Positions 52,960 through 60,261 of a stretch of 64,000 bases of DNA are shown one piece after another. Source of the stretch: Arthrobacter sp. CAN_C5. GTDB lineage: Bacteria; Actinomycetota; Actinomycetes; Actinomycetales; Micrococcaceae. A program made the position numbers and the translations under genes. The notes beneath the pieces are model-generated. The model saw only the letters and a program-made list of their open reading frames with translations. It made no database searches and was not told the origin of the DNA. Location: positions 620,001 to 684,000 of the forward strand of contig NZ_JAGGMZ010000001.1 of the NCBI RefSeq assembly GCF_017875735.1, written 5' to 3'. Numbering within the stretch: the stretch's first letter is position 1; each line of letters starts with the position of its first letter.

Positions 52960-53606
52960 CCGGTGTGGTGGTCTTTCTCCTGGCCTTCACCGGTTTCTGG
53001 CTGCTGGCCAGCTCATTTCGCTTCCGGATCGCGGCGTTGGACTCCGAAGGTTGGTACTCCGGCGGTGTCTCAGGCGTGGAGTTCAATCCGCCGCGTACCG
53101 GTCGGCGACAGGGGTGGCACCCATTCCGCGACCGCGATCATCCGGAGGAAGCGGTCCATCCGCTCGACCCGGCCGTGATGATCGACCTGCTGGGGGCAAT
53201 GCTGGTTGCGGGTGCGCCGGTTGGGGATGCGCTGGGAGCGCTTGCCAGTTCCTGCCCGCCGCCCCTGGCGTGGGGGCTCCGGTGCGTAACGGGGGCTCTC
53301 ACCCTCGGAGCGGACTGGGACGCGGCCTGGAACTCAGCGCTGTCGCAAGCAGATCGCCCCACCCGTCGGGTGCTGGCGGAACTGAGGGATGCGCTGCGAT
53401 TCTCCGCGCTGACCGGTGCATCCTCGGCCGGGATGGTTCACTCCTACGCCGCACTGTTGCGGCGCCGGAGAAATGGTGAGGCAGAACGGCGTGCCGCGAC
53501 CCTCGGTGTTCGCCTGGTAGTTCCCCTGGGGCTGTGCTATCTGCCGGCCTTCATCTGCCTGGGGGTGCTTCCAGTGGTCCTGGCGCTGCTTCCGCGCTGG
53601 GCGTGA
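52956..53606 (+). CDS. tadC: Tad pilus inner-membrane platform protein TadC
   Basis: 216 residues. N-terminal membrane helix (VVVFLLAFTGFWLLASSF), the T2SSF cytoplasmic segment (DPAVMIDLLGAMLVAGAPVGDALGAL) and C-terminal helices (RLVVPLGLCYLPAFICLG, LPVVLALLP). Shorter than proteobacterial TadC but normal for this group. ATG overlaps the tadB stop; GGAAAGGAG is a strong ribosome site. Confidence 0.85.
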   Translation: MTGVVVFLLAFTGFWLLASSFRFRIAALDSEGWYSGGVSGVEFNPPRTGRRQGWHPFRDRDHPEEAVHPLDPAVMIDLLGAMLVAGAPVGDALGALASSCPPPLAWGLRCVTGALTLGADWDAAWNSALSQADRPTRRVLAELRDALRFSALTGASSAGMVHSYAALLRRRRNGEAERRAATLGVRLVVPLGLCYLPAFICLGVLPVVLALLPRWA

Positions 53607-53888
53607 CCCGGGGCAGGGCCAGCACCGGCAGTCCAGTAAACGCAGTGTCAACGTTGCCGTTGCCGTTGCCGTGGGCGTTTGCCGTTGCCATGACCGTGAG
53701 CGTGGCGATCGTCATGACGGTGGCAGTCGCTCGGGTGGCCGACTGTCGGCGACTTATCCACATAACGAGTGCGGGCGAACCGCAGCCCCGCGTGAACGGG
53801 CAGAGTCTCAGCAGGACACAGCAGCGTCCTAGCCGATCGAGACCCCGAGGGGCGGGGCTCTCACCAGATGGATCACACGGAGGAAGAT
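53607..53888. other. Gap between tadC and the pilin gene
   Basis: 282 bases without a convincing gene. It contains a (GTTGCC)n-like simple repeat around 53651-53692 and an inverted pair AGCCCCGC (53784-53791) / GCGGGGCT (53851-53858) shortly before the pilin ribosome site. This may provide a separate promoter or an mRNA structure that raises pilin output; no clear -10/-35 is visible. Confidence 0.4.
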
Positions 53889-54107
53889 ATGTCGTCAATC
53901 AAGGTATTCGTTTCAAGCAGCGGCCGGCGCCTGGCCAGGGAGGTACGTCGTCTGGGCAGGTCAGAGGCGGGGATGGCAACCGCGGAGTACGCCATTGCCA
54001 CCCTGGCTGCGGTGGGGTTCGCTGCCCTGCTGGTGGCGATTCTGTCCAGCGGTGAGGTCAGGGGCATGCTGATGAACCTGATCAGCTCGGCCCTCAGCTT
54101 CGGGTAG
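53889..54107 (+). CDS. Flp-type pilin (DUF4244 family)
   Basis: 72 residues. A basic leader (SSGRRLAREVRRLGRSEAG) precedes MATAEYAIATLAAVGFAALLVAIL, the type IV/Flp pilin pattern G|M-x-x-x-E-Y with Glu near position 5 of the mature protein and one long hydrophobic helix. DUF4244 is the actinobacterial pilin-like family in this locus (Rv3656c). It should be the major subunit after cleavage after G28, but no prepilin peptidase gene is in the window. ATG with GGAGGAA upstream. Confidence 0.85.
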   Translation: MSSIKVFVSSSGRRLAREVRRLGRSEAGMATAEYAIATLAAVGFAALLVAILSSGEVRGMLMNLISSALSFG

Positions 54108-54113
54108 CCCACG

Positions 54114-54731
54114 GTGTCCCCCCACCCCCACCCAATGAGACGTCGGCCTCGGCGCGGGACCGGTCTGGTGCCCCGCCGTGAGCCAGCACAGTGCCCGCGA
54201 CGGCCCGAATCCCAGTGCGGGGCGGTGACGGCGGAAGTGGCGGTGGCACTGCCGTCCTTGATCCTGCTTCTGGCACTGCTTCTAGGCGCCGCCACGGCTG
54301 GACTGACCCAGCTCAGATTGGAAGAGGCGGCCCGGGCGGGCGCCCGGGAAGTGGTCCGGGGAGAGCCAGCGGATCAGGTGGAGGCAACGGTGCGCAGGCT
54401 CGCGGGCCCGCAGTCGCGGCTGGAAGTGGCGGAGCAGGGTGTCTGGACCACGGTGACCGTCGGGTCGAGTGTCTCCCTGCCCGGGATGGATTTTCTGGGA
54501 TGGGACCTGTCGGCGTCCGCCACGGCCCGGGCCGAACTCCAGGAGCAAGCCCCCCGGACGCCGGATCCGGTTGCGTCAGTCGCAGGTAATGACTCAACCG
54601 CTCGCCCTTTCGGCACCGCTTGTCCTCCGGGCCCCGCTTGCTCTCCCGGCCCCGGTAGCCGTCCCGACCCCGGTAGCCGTCGGGGTGGTTGCCCGGCAAC
54701 GCCCTGTCAGGTACCCGCGGTGCACGCCTGA
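54114..54731 (+). CDS. TadE-like pseudopilin
   Basis: 205 residues from GTG 54114 (or 198 from ATG 54135; neither has a good ribosome site). TadE core: CGAVTAEVAVALPSLILLLALLLGAATAGL with the Glu-containing processing-type motif and a single helix, then a small outside domain to about residue 140. The last 65 residues (PPGPACSPGPGSRPDPGSRRGG...) are Pro/Gly-rich and include an 18-bp direct repeat; family members usually end before this, so the tail may come from a shifted stop. The stop overlaps the next start by one base. Confidence 0.75.
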   Translation: MSPHPHPMRRRPRRGTGLVPRREPAQCPRRPESQCGAVTAEVAVALPSLILLLALLLGAATAGLTQLRLEEAARAGAREVVRGEPADQVEATVRRLAGPQSRLEVAEQGVWTTVTVGSSVSLPGMDFLGWDLSASATARAELQEQAPRTPDPVASVAGNDSTARPFGTACPPGPACSPGPGSRPDPGSRRGGCPATPCQVPAVHA

Positions 54732-55129
54732 TGAGGGGGTGGACGCAGCGGCGGCGCCGTGGCGCTGGCGCGGAGGTGGGAGCCGGGACAGTGTTGACCT
54801 GCGGGCTCGCAGTGCTGCTCATGTCCCTGATTGCCGCGGTGGTTCTGCTGGCCCAGGCAGGCGCTACGGCGTCCCGGGCAGCCACTGCTGCCGATCTGGC
54901 AGCGCTGGCCGCCGCGGACGCGTCCCGCGGACTGCTTCCCGGCGACCCCTGTACGGTGGCCGCCGAAACCGCAGCGGCACATGGGGCAACCCTGCAGTCC
55001 TGCAGCAGGGACGGACCGGGTGGCACCGTCGTGGAGGTGCGCACCTCTGTCAGGGTGGGCCCAGCGGCCCACTGGTTCGCGCTGGTCCCGGACGCGACCG
55101 GCCGGGCGCGTGCCGGGCCGCCGCCCTGA
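54731..55129 (+). CDS. Rv3654c-like TadE/TadG-type membrane protein
   Basis: 132 residues. Basic N-terminus (RGWTQRRRRGAG), then GAGTVLTCGLAVLLMSLIAAVVLLAQAGATASRAATAADLAALAAA, the helix-plus-ADLAALAAA motif of actinobacterial 'helicase/secretion neighbourhood' TadE-like proteins (Rv3654c). A Cys pair (PCTVAAE, LQSCSRD) suggests a disulfide outside the cell. Last gene of the tad cluster; its stop codon lies in the first unit of a 28-bp tandem repeat. Confidence 0.8.
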   Translation: MRGWTQRRRRGAGAEVGAGTVLTCGLAVLLMSLIAAVVLLAQAGATASRAATAADLAALAAADASRGLLPGDPCTVAAETAAAHGATLQSCSRDGPGGTVVEVRTSVRVGPAAHWFALVPDATGRARAGPPP

Positions 55130-55218
55130 CCCGCCAACCTGGGGGTGGCCGCCCTGATCTGCCAACCTGGGGATCGCCGCCCTGACCCGTCAACCTGGGG
55201 ATGGCCGCCCTGATCCGC
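55121..55218. repeat. 28-bp tandem repeat (3.5 copies) between tad cluster and IS
   Basis: Units start at 55121, 55149, 55177 and 55205 (partial), each like CCGCCCTGACCCGCCAACCT followed by GGGGGTGG, with two to four differences. The IS begins a few bases after the partial fourth copy. 28 is not a multiple of three, so the array is non-coding. Confidence 0.92.
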
Positions 55219-55746
55219 CTAGGGCGTGTCTCCTAATTCTTTGAGCCAAATAGTGATGGCTCGGAGTACGACTCCTCCGCGGTAGGTGAGGGCGAGTTTG
55301 TCGTACCGGGTGGCCAGACCGCGCCATTGTTTGAAGGTGTTGAAGGAACGTTCAACGACGTTGCGCCGTTTGTAGGCTTCCCTGTCGAGACCGACGGGTC
55401 TTCCACCACTGCGGCCGCGGCGTTTACGGTTCGCTTGCTGGTCGGAGCGTTCCGGGATGACCGCCTGGATCCCGCGGGAACGCAGGAGGTTCCGGTTAGC
55501 TTTGGAAGAATACGCCTTATCTCCCAACGCCCGGTCCGGCCTGGTCCGAGCCCTGCCTTTGCCTATCCGCGGGACGTGCAACGCATCGAGCAAGAGCGGA
55601 AACATTGGTGAGTCCCCGCCCTGGCCCGGTCCGATGAGCATCACCAACGGCCGCATTTTCCCGTCGCAGAGATGATGGATTTTCGTCGTCAACCCGCCAC
55701 GGGAGCGGCCGATCGCGTGGTCAGGAGGCTCCTCGCGCAGTTTCAT
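55219..55746 (-). CDS. IS5-family transposase, ORF B (C-terminal part)
   Basis: 175 residues carrying the second Asp (D76 in RALGDKAYSS) and the Glu (E132 in NVVERSFN) of the DDE catalytic triad; DHAIGRSRGGLTTKIH is the usual block following ORF A in this subgroup. It overlaps ORF A by 26 bases and is read in the +1 frame, so the active enzyme is expected from a frameshift. The stop codon TAG is not wholly inside the element: its last two bases come from the duplicated TA target and flanking base. Confidence 0.85.
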   Translation of the reverse strand: MKLREEPPDHAIGRSRGGLTTKIHHLCDGKMRPLVMLIGPGQGGDSPMFPLLLDALHVPRIGKGRARTRPDRALGDKAYSSKANRNLLRSRGIQAVIPERSDQQANRKRRGRSGGRPVGLDREAYKRRNVVERSFNTFKQWRGLATRYDKLALTYRGGVVLRAITIWLKELGDTP

Positions 55747-56163
55747 GTAATTCGACAGGTCCCCCTGTGGTGCGCGGAAGGTTGGTTGCGTGTTGGTGAG
55801 CCCGGTTCACTGTCGAGTCCACGGAAACCTCCCAATCGATCATCCCTGCCGCGTCAGCTTCTGCCAGCAACTGGGTGTGGATCCTGTCCCAGGTGCCATC
55901 GCTGCTGAACCGGCGGTGGCGTTTCCACACCGTCTTCCACGACCCGAAACACTCCGGCAGATCCCGCCACGGGATTCCTGCCCGGAACCGATAAACGATG
56001 CCCTCAACGACCAGCCTGTGATTGTTGAAGGGGCGGCCCGGGCTTCCGTCCGAGCTTGGCATCAACGGCTCAATCCGAGCCCACTGAGCATCCGACAAAA
56101 CAGCAGTACGTGACATACCACCAGCATCCCAAAGACCTCACCGAACAATAAGGAGACACGCCC
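55222..56163 (-). mobile_element. Complete IS5-family (IS427-like group) insertion sequence, 942 bp
   Basis: Both ends carry inverted repeats beginning GGGCGTGTCTCCT; the next ten bases also match at most positions (AATTCTTTG against TATTGTTCG). A TA duplication flanks the element (55220-55221 and 56164-56165) inside a CTAG target. It holds the two overlapping transposase frames with an intact DDE triad. Near-perfect ends and frames suggest recent insertion and a functional element. Confidence 0.92.
55721..56116 (-). CDS. IS5-family transposase, ORF A (N-terminal part)
   Basis: 131 residues with the DUF4096-type N-terminus (LSDAQWARIEPLMP, RFRAGIPWRDLPECFGSWKTVWKRHRRF) and the first catalytic Asp (D100 in VSVDSTVNRAHQH). 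It ends in TCC-TGA-C; a +1 slip at TCC reads straight into DHAIGRSRGG of ORF B, keeping normal family spacing. Taken as a programmed frameshift arrangement, not a broken gene. Confidence 0.85.
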   Translation of the reverse strand: MSRTAVLSDAQWARIEPLMPSSDGSPGRPFNNHRLVVEGIVYRFRAGIPWRDLPECFGSWKTVWKRHRRFSSDGTWDRIHTQLLAEADAAGMIDWEVSVDSTVNRAHQHATNLPRTTGGPVELHETARGAS

Positions 56164-58514
56164 TAGCCCGGGATACCAGGATTGCTGGGGTTGCCGCCCG
56201 GGTCCTGGGCCAGCAGGAGGGCAAGCAGGGTGGTGGCACCTGACTTGCTCAGCGGGTTATTCCGGTTCCCGCACTTGGGTGACTGCACACAGGAGGGGCA
56301 CCCGGTGTCGCACTCGCAGGCGCGAATCGCATCGAGGGTCGCCTTGATCCAGATCCTGACGGCGTCGTACCCCCGTTCGGCGAAGCCTGCCCCACCCGGG
56401 TGGCCGTCGTAGACGAAGATGGTCGGCACCATGGTGTCGGCGTGCAGGGCGGTCGACACTCCGCCGATGTCCCAGCGGTCGCTTGACGCCACGAGAGGTA
56501 GCAGGCCGATCGCGGCGTGTTCGGCGGCGTGTAGGGCTCCCGGCAGATCGGCTGCCGTCAGGCCGTTGGCCTCCAGCAACCGCTGGTCGAATTCAAACCA
56601 GACCCCCTTCGTGTGGAGGTCACGCGCGCCCAGCTCCAATGGTTCCTCACCGAGGATCTCGTTGGAGACGAAGGCCTTCCGCTGGAAGGAGACTACCTGG
56701 GTGGTGACCAGCACCTCACCGAACCGGATCTGGACTCCACCCCAGTCCTGGGTGCGGTCAGTCCCGATCACCTCGATCTCGGTGATGTCCCTGGCCTGGG
56801 TGTAGTAGTCAGGGTTCGAGCGGGTCACCATCGCGCAATGATCCTGCTCGTTGAGTTCGTCCACCACATAGGTCTGCCCCTGGTGCACATAGATCGCGCC
56901 GGCGTGCGCCTGGTAGTGGCTCTGCGGCGAATCCATGGTGCCGAGCATCGTGCCGGTCCCGGTTTCGACGATGCTGATGGGTCCACCGCCGTCCGCGCGA
57001 AGGTTCACCATCGCGGCTGCACTCTGCGGATGGGTCCAGAACCAGCCCGCGGGTCGCTGCCGGAGATACCCCTGCGCCACCAGTTTGCCCAGCAGGGCTT
57101 CGACACCCACCCCGAAAAGGGGCAACTCGGAGGGGGTCAGCGGAAGCTCCGCCGCCGCCGCACACAGGTGAGGGCCCAGCACATACGGGTTGGTCGGGTC
57201 GAACACGGTGGCTTCCACCCCAACGTCGAACACCGCCTCCGGGTGGTGCACCAGGTACGTGTCCAGTGGGTCGTCGCTCGCGACGAAAGCGGCGAGGGCA
57301 TCCTGACCGGAACGCCCGGCCCGCCCGATTTGCTGCAGGAGCGACGCCCGCGTGCCCGGCCAGCCAGCCACCAGCACCGCGTCCAGCCCTGAGATGTCGA
57401 TGCCCAGTTCCAGGGCGGGGGTGCTCGCAACGCCAAGGAGTTGCCCGCTGCGGAGCGCCGCCTCCAGTTCCCTGCGCTCTTCGGGTAAATAACCCGACCG
57501 GTAGGCCGCAACCCGGGAAGGCAGGCTCGGATGGACCTCGTGGAGCAACCGTTTCGACATCGCCGCGATGCTCTCGGCGCCCCGTCGCGACTTGATGAAC
57601 GCGATCGTCCGCACCTGCGCGGAGACCAGGTTCGTCAACAGGTCAGACGTCTCGGCGATGACGGTCCGGCGCTTGGGGGCGCCGTTCTCCCCGCGGAGCT
57701 CGGTGAGCTCAGGTTCCCAGAAGGCCACTGTGGTGGACCCGTGGGGCGAGCTGTCCTCAACAACGGGGGTCGCCTCGCCGCCGATCAGCTTCCCGAAGGA
57801 GGCCCCGGGGTCGGCCGAGGTGGCGGAGGCCCCAATGAAGACGGGGGAGGCGCCGTAGTATTCGCAGACCCGGCGCAGCCGCCGCAGGAGGTTCGCCACA
57901 TGGGACCCGAAGACTCCCCGGTAGCTGTGCGCCTCGTCGATGATCACGTACTTCAGCCGTCGGAAGTACCTGGCCCACCAGGCATGGTTGGGGAGGATCC
58001 CGTAGTGCAGCATGTCAGGGTTGGCCAGCACCAGGTTCGCGTGATCCCGGATCCAGCGGCGGGCGGTGGGATCCGTGTCGCCGTCGTAGGTTTCCGCCCG
58101 CACCGTTGGAATGTTCAGAGCCTTGACGGCGGCCAGCTGGTCGGCGGCGAGGGCTTTGGTCGGGGCGAGGTACAGGGCCACCGAGCCGGTGGGCTGTAAG
58201 GAAACCTGGTCTCCGAGTGCCGTCCGGTGGATCTCGTCGAGGACCGGTAACTGATAACAGAGTGACTTTCCGGATGCCGTTCCGGTGGCCACAATGGTGT
58301 GCTGCCCGCTATGGGCGGCGTTGGCCGCGGTGACCTGGTGCCGCCACGGCGTGGGAACCCCCAGTGCGCCGTAGGCGGCGACAACGTCGGGGTGCGCCCA
58401 GGCCGGCCATGGCTCGGTGACGGCCTGCCGGGCCGGGATCTGCCGGACGTGGACCAGCTGCTCCGGTTCGGCGCCCCCACCAAGCAGGGGGATGAGGGAG
58501 TCATGTTGGGCCAC
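56163..58514 (-). CDS. DEAD/DEAH-box helicase with DUF1998 domain (MrfA/Rv3649-like)
   Basis: 783 residues. RecA domain 1: Walker A ATGTASGKSLCY, DEAH box VIIDEAHSYRGVFGSH, motif III GASAT. RecA domain 2: STPALELGIDISGLDAVL and motif VI QQIGRAGRSGQ. The C-terminal DUF1998 domain has the four-cysteine cluster CECDTGCPSCVQSPKCG that binds Zn/Fe-S in MrfA-type helicases, which act in mitomycin-damage repair. ATG or GTG at 58514. The TAG stop sits at the IS boundary: insertion occurred in its stop codon, and the last base of the IS restores it, so the protein is unchanged. Confidence 0.92.
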   Translation of the reverse strand: MAQHDSLIPLLGGGAEPEQLVHVRQIPARQAVTEPWPAWAHPDVVAAYGALGVPTPWRHQVTAANAAHSGQHTIVATGTASGKSLCYQLPVLDEIHRTALGDQVSLQPTGSVALYLAPTKALAADQLAAVKALNIPTVRAETYDGDTDPTARRWIRDHANLVLANPDMLHYGILPNHAWWARYFRRLKYVIIDEAHSYRGVFGSHVANLLRRLRRVCEYYGASPVFIGASATSADPGASFGKLIGGEATPVVEDSSPHGSTTVAFWEPELTELRGENGAPKRRTVIAETSDLLTNLVSAQVRTIAFIKSRRGAESIAAMSKRLLHEVHPSLPSRVAAYRSGYLPEERRELEAALRSGQLLGVASTPALELGIDISGLDAVLVAGWPGTRASLLQQIGRAGRSGQDALAAFVASDDPLDTYLVHHPEAVFDVGVEATVFDPTNPYVLGPHLCAAAAELPLTPSELPLFGVGVEALLGKLVAQGYLRQRPAGWFWTHPQSAAAMVNLRADGGGPISIVETGTGTMLGTMDSPQSHYQAHAGAIYVHQGQTYVVDELNEQDHCAMVTRSNPDYYTQARDITEIEVIGTDRTQDWGGVQIRFGEVLVTTQVVSFQRKAFVSNEILGEEPLELGARDLHTKGVWFEFDQRLLEANGLTAADLPGALHAAEHAAIGLLPLVASSDRWDIGGVSTALHADTMVPTIFVYDGHPGGAGFAERGYDAVRIWIKATLDAIRACECDTGCPSCVQSPKCGNRNNPLSKSGATTLLALLLAQDPGGNPSNPGIPG

Positions 58515-58585
58515 GGTGCCATTGTGTCACTCCGGCTGCCCCCCACCCGCGGGGAGCGCGGGTCCGCTCCGCCCGGGCGGAGCGA

Positions 58586-59236
58586 TCAGGCGCGAATCAC
58601 AAACACGTCGGCCAGATGGGTCCAGCCCAGGAACTGGTACAGCTGCTGGCCATCTGCTGAGGCCATCAGTAGCCCGTCCTGCACGTCATCCTCGAGGACC
58701 GCCGAGGTGAGCGCCCGCATGACGAAGCTGCCGAGCCCCCGTCGCCGGTACGCCTCGTTGGTGATGATGCGGTCGTAGACCGCGAACTCCTGTTCGACGG
58801 CGACCGAGCCGCGGGCGGCTTCCTCACCATTGGCTGTCACCATCACCCGCCGACACGATGGTTCACGCAGGTGGGTCAGGGAGAACACCTCGTCCGGCAC
58901 CCGTGGCTCCTCCACATCCTGGCCGTCCATATTGACGGTCATCAGTGCCTGACGGTTGTCGATCACGCGCAGCCCGAGGGGACGCAGCGTCGTCAACAGA
59001 TCATTCATTCTGGTGGTGACCACTGTCAGGAGACGGTTCGGATCGGCCTTCGTTTCGGTGGCGAGCGCCAGCGCCTCCTCATCGGATGGTTCATAGACGA
59101 AGTGTTCGAGCTGGTTACCGGTGTCGGTCAGCAAAACGGACACCGTCCGGCCATCGTCATGCGGTTGATAACCCCGGCAGGCGGACCAACCGGAAATCCA
59201 CGTTTTCATCAAATCTTCAGAGAGGGTTGCGCTCAT
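58586..59236 (-). CDS. GNAT-family N-acetyltransferase
   Basis: 216 residues from ATG 59236 (the frame is open to ATG 59272, which would add 12 residues). The C-terminal half has the GNAT acetyl-CoA site YRRRGLGSFVMRALTSAVL (motif A, R/Q-x-x-G-x-G) and the final LYQFLGW strand; the N-terminal half is an unassigned domain. The acceptor is unknown. TATGGT six bases before ATG 59236 could give a leaderless transcript. Divergent from trhO, with about 100 bp between. Confidence 0.78.
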   Translation of the reverse strand: MSATLSEDLMKTWISGWSACRGYQPHDDGRTVSVLLTDTGNQLEHFVYEPSDEEALALATETKADPNRLLTVVTTRMNDLLTTLRPLGLRVIDNRQALMTVNMDGQDVEEPRVPDEVFSLTHLREPSCRRVMVTANGEEAARGSVAVEQEFAVYDRIITNEAYRRRGLGSFVMRALTSAVLEDDVQDGLLMASADGQQLYQFLGWTHLADVFVIRA

Positions 59237-59340
59237 GCAATGACCATAGTTTGTACGAGAGATATTGAACATAGAATTACCCGGCCGTAGCGCATTTGAG
59301 ACCTGCCATGACAGGGGCCGTTATGCTTAAATGCGTGTCC

Positions 59341-60261
59341 ATGAACCGCATTGTGCTCTATTACGCCTTCACCCCGTTGCCCGATCCGGAAGCCGTCCGC
59401 CTGTGGCAGCGCGCCCTCTGCGAGAAGCTCGGGCTGCGGGGACGCATCCTGCTGTCAAAAGACGGTATCAACGGCACAGTGGGCGGTGAGCTCAACGCGA
59501 TGAAACAGTATGTGAAAGCCACCCGCGAATACCCGGCTTTCAAGAAGATGGACATCAAATGGTCGGATGGTGGCGCGAACGACTTCCCACGCCTCAGCGT
59601 AAAGGTCAGGGACGAGATCGTGTCCTTCGGTGCCCCGAACGAACTCAAAGTCAACGACTCGGGGGTGGTAGGAGGCGGTACCCACCTCAAGCCGGCTGAC
59701 CTGCACCGGCTGGTGGACTCGAAGAAGGCCAACGGGGAGGAAGTCGTCTTCTTCGACGGCCGCAACGCCCTCGAGGCGCAGATCGGGCGGTTCAGGAACG
59801 CCATTGTGCCCAACGTGGCCACGACCCAGGACTTCGTCAACGAACTGGACTCCGGCCGGTATGACGACCTCAAGGACAAACCCGTGGTCACCTACTGCAC
59901 CGGGGGGATCCGCTGCGAGGTGCTGTCCAGCCTGATGATCAACCGTGGTTTCACCGAGGTGTACCAGCTGGACGGCGGGATTGTGCGGTACGGCGAGGAA
60001 TACGGTGACTCAGGCCTGTGGGAAGGGTCGCTGTACGTGTTCGACAAACGCATGCACGTCGAGTTTTCCAAGGACGCGAAGACCATCGGCAAGTGTGTCC
60101 GCTGCGAAACACCCACCAACAAGTTCGAGAACTGTTCCAACCTTGCCTGCCGGAACCTCACGCTCTACTGCGCCGACTGCGCGGCCTCTCCTTCGACCCT
60201 GCGCTGCCCGCAGGGCTGCGAATCCGACGAGTCCGAGGCCACCGCAGCGGGTGCCGCGTGA
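59341..60261 (+). CDS. trhO: tRNA uridine(34) hydroxylase TrhO (rhodanese-related)
   Basis: 306 residues from ATG 59341. N-terminal acylphosphatase-like domain ([37 protein letters not shown]), then a rhodanese domain with active-site Cys in [15 protein letters not shown], and a C-terminal Cys-rich zinc segment ([19 protein letters not shown]). TrhO hydroxylates U34 of certain tRNAs with oxygen. An in-frame GTG at 59335 lies exactly seven bases after a -10-like TATGCT (59322-59327), so a leaderless start two codons earlier is possible. Overlaps the methyltransferase gene by GTGA. Confidence 0.92.
   Translation: MNRIVLYYAFTPLPDPEAVRLWQRALCEKLGLRGRILLSKDGINGTVGGELNAMKQYVKATREYPAFKKMDIKWSDGGANDFPRLSVKVRDEIVSFGAPNELKVNDSGVVGGGTHLKPADLHRLVDSKKANGEEVVFFDGRNALEAQIGRFRNAIVPNVATTQDFVNELDSGRYDDLKDKPVVTYCTGGIRCEVLSSLMINRGFTEVYQLDGGIVRYGEEYGDSGLWEGSLYVFDKRMHVEFSKDAKTIGKCVRCETPTNKFENCSNLACRNLTLYCADCAASPSTLRCPQGCESDESEATAAGAA

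Noticed and set aside
51990-53606. 538-aa frame as a single tadB-tadC fusion
   Set aside because: The first part is out of frame with tadA/tadB; only the last 216 codons (from ATG 52956, with a strong ribosome site) match TadC.
53607-53888. Small gene in the tadC-pilin gap
   Set aside because: Open frames there are built on the GTTGCC simple repeat and lack a ribosome site or any recognisable pattern.
55121-55218. CRISPR-like array
   Set aside because: Units are directly adjacent with no spacers, and no cas genes are present. The 30-bp and 18-bp repeats at 9901 and 45976 are coding repeats.
55219-56116. Transposase as a pseudogene because it is in two frames
   Set aside because: Both halves keep catalytic residues, the overlap has a plausible +1 shift site, and inverted repeats are intact; this arrangement is normal for the group.
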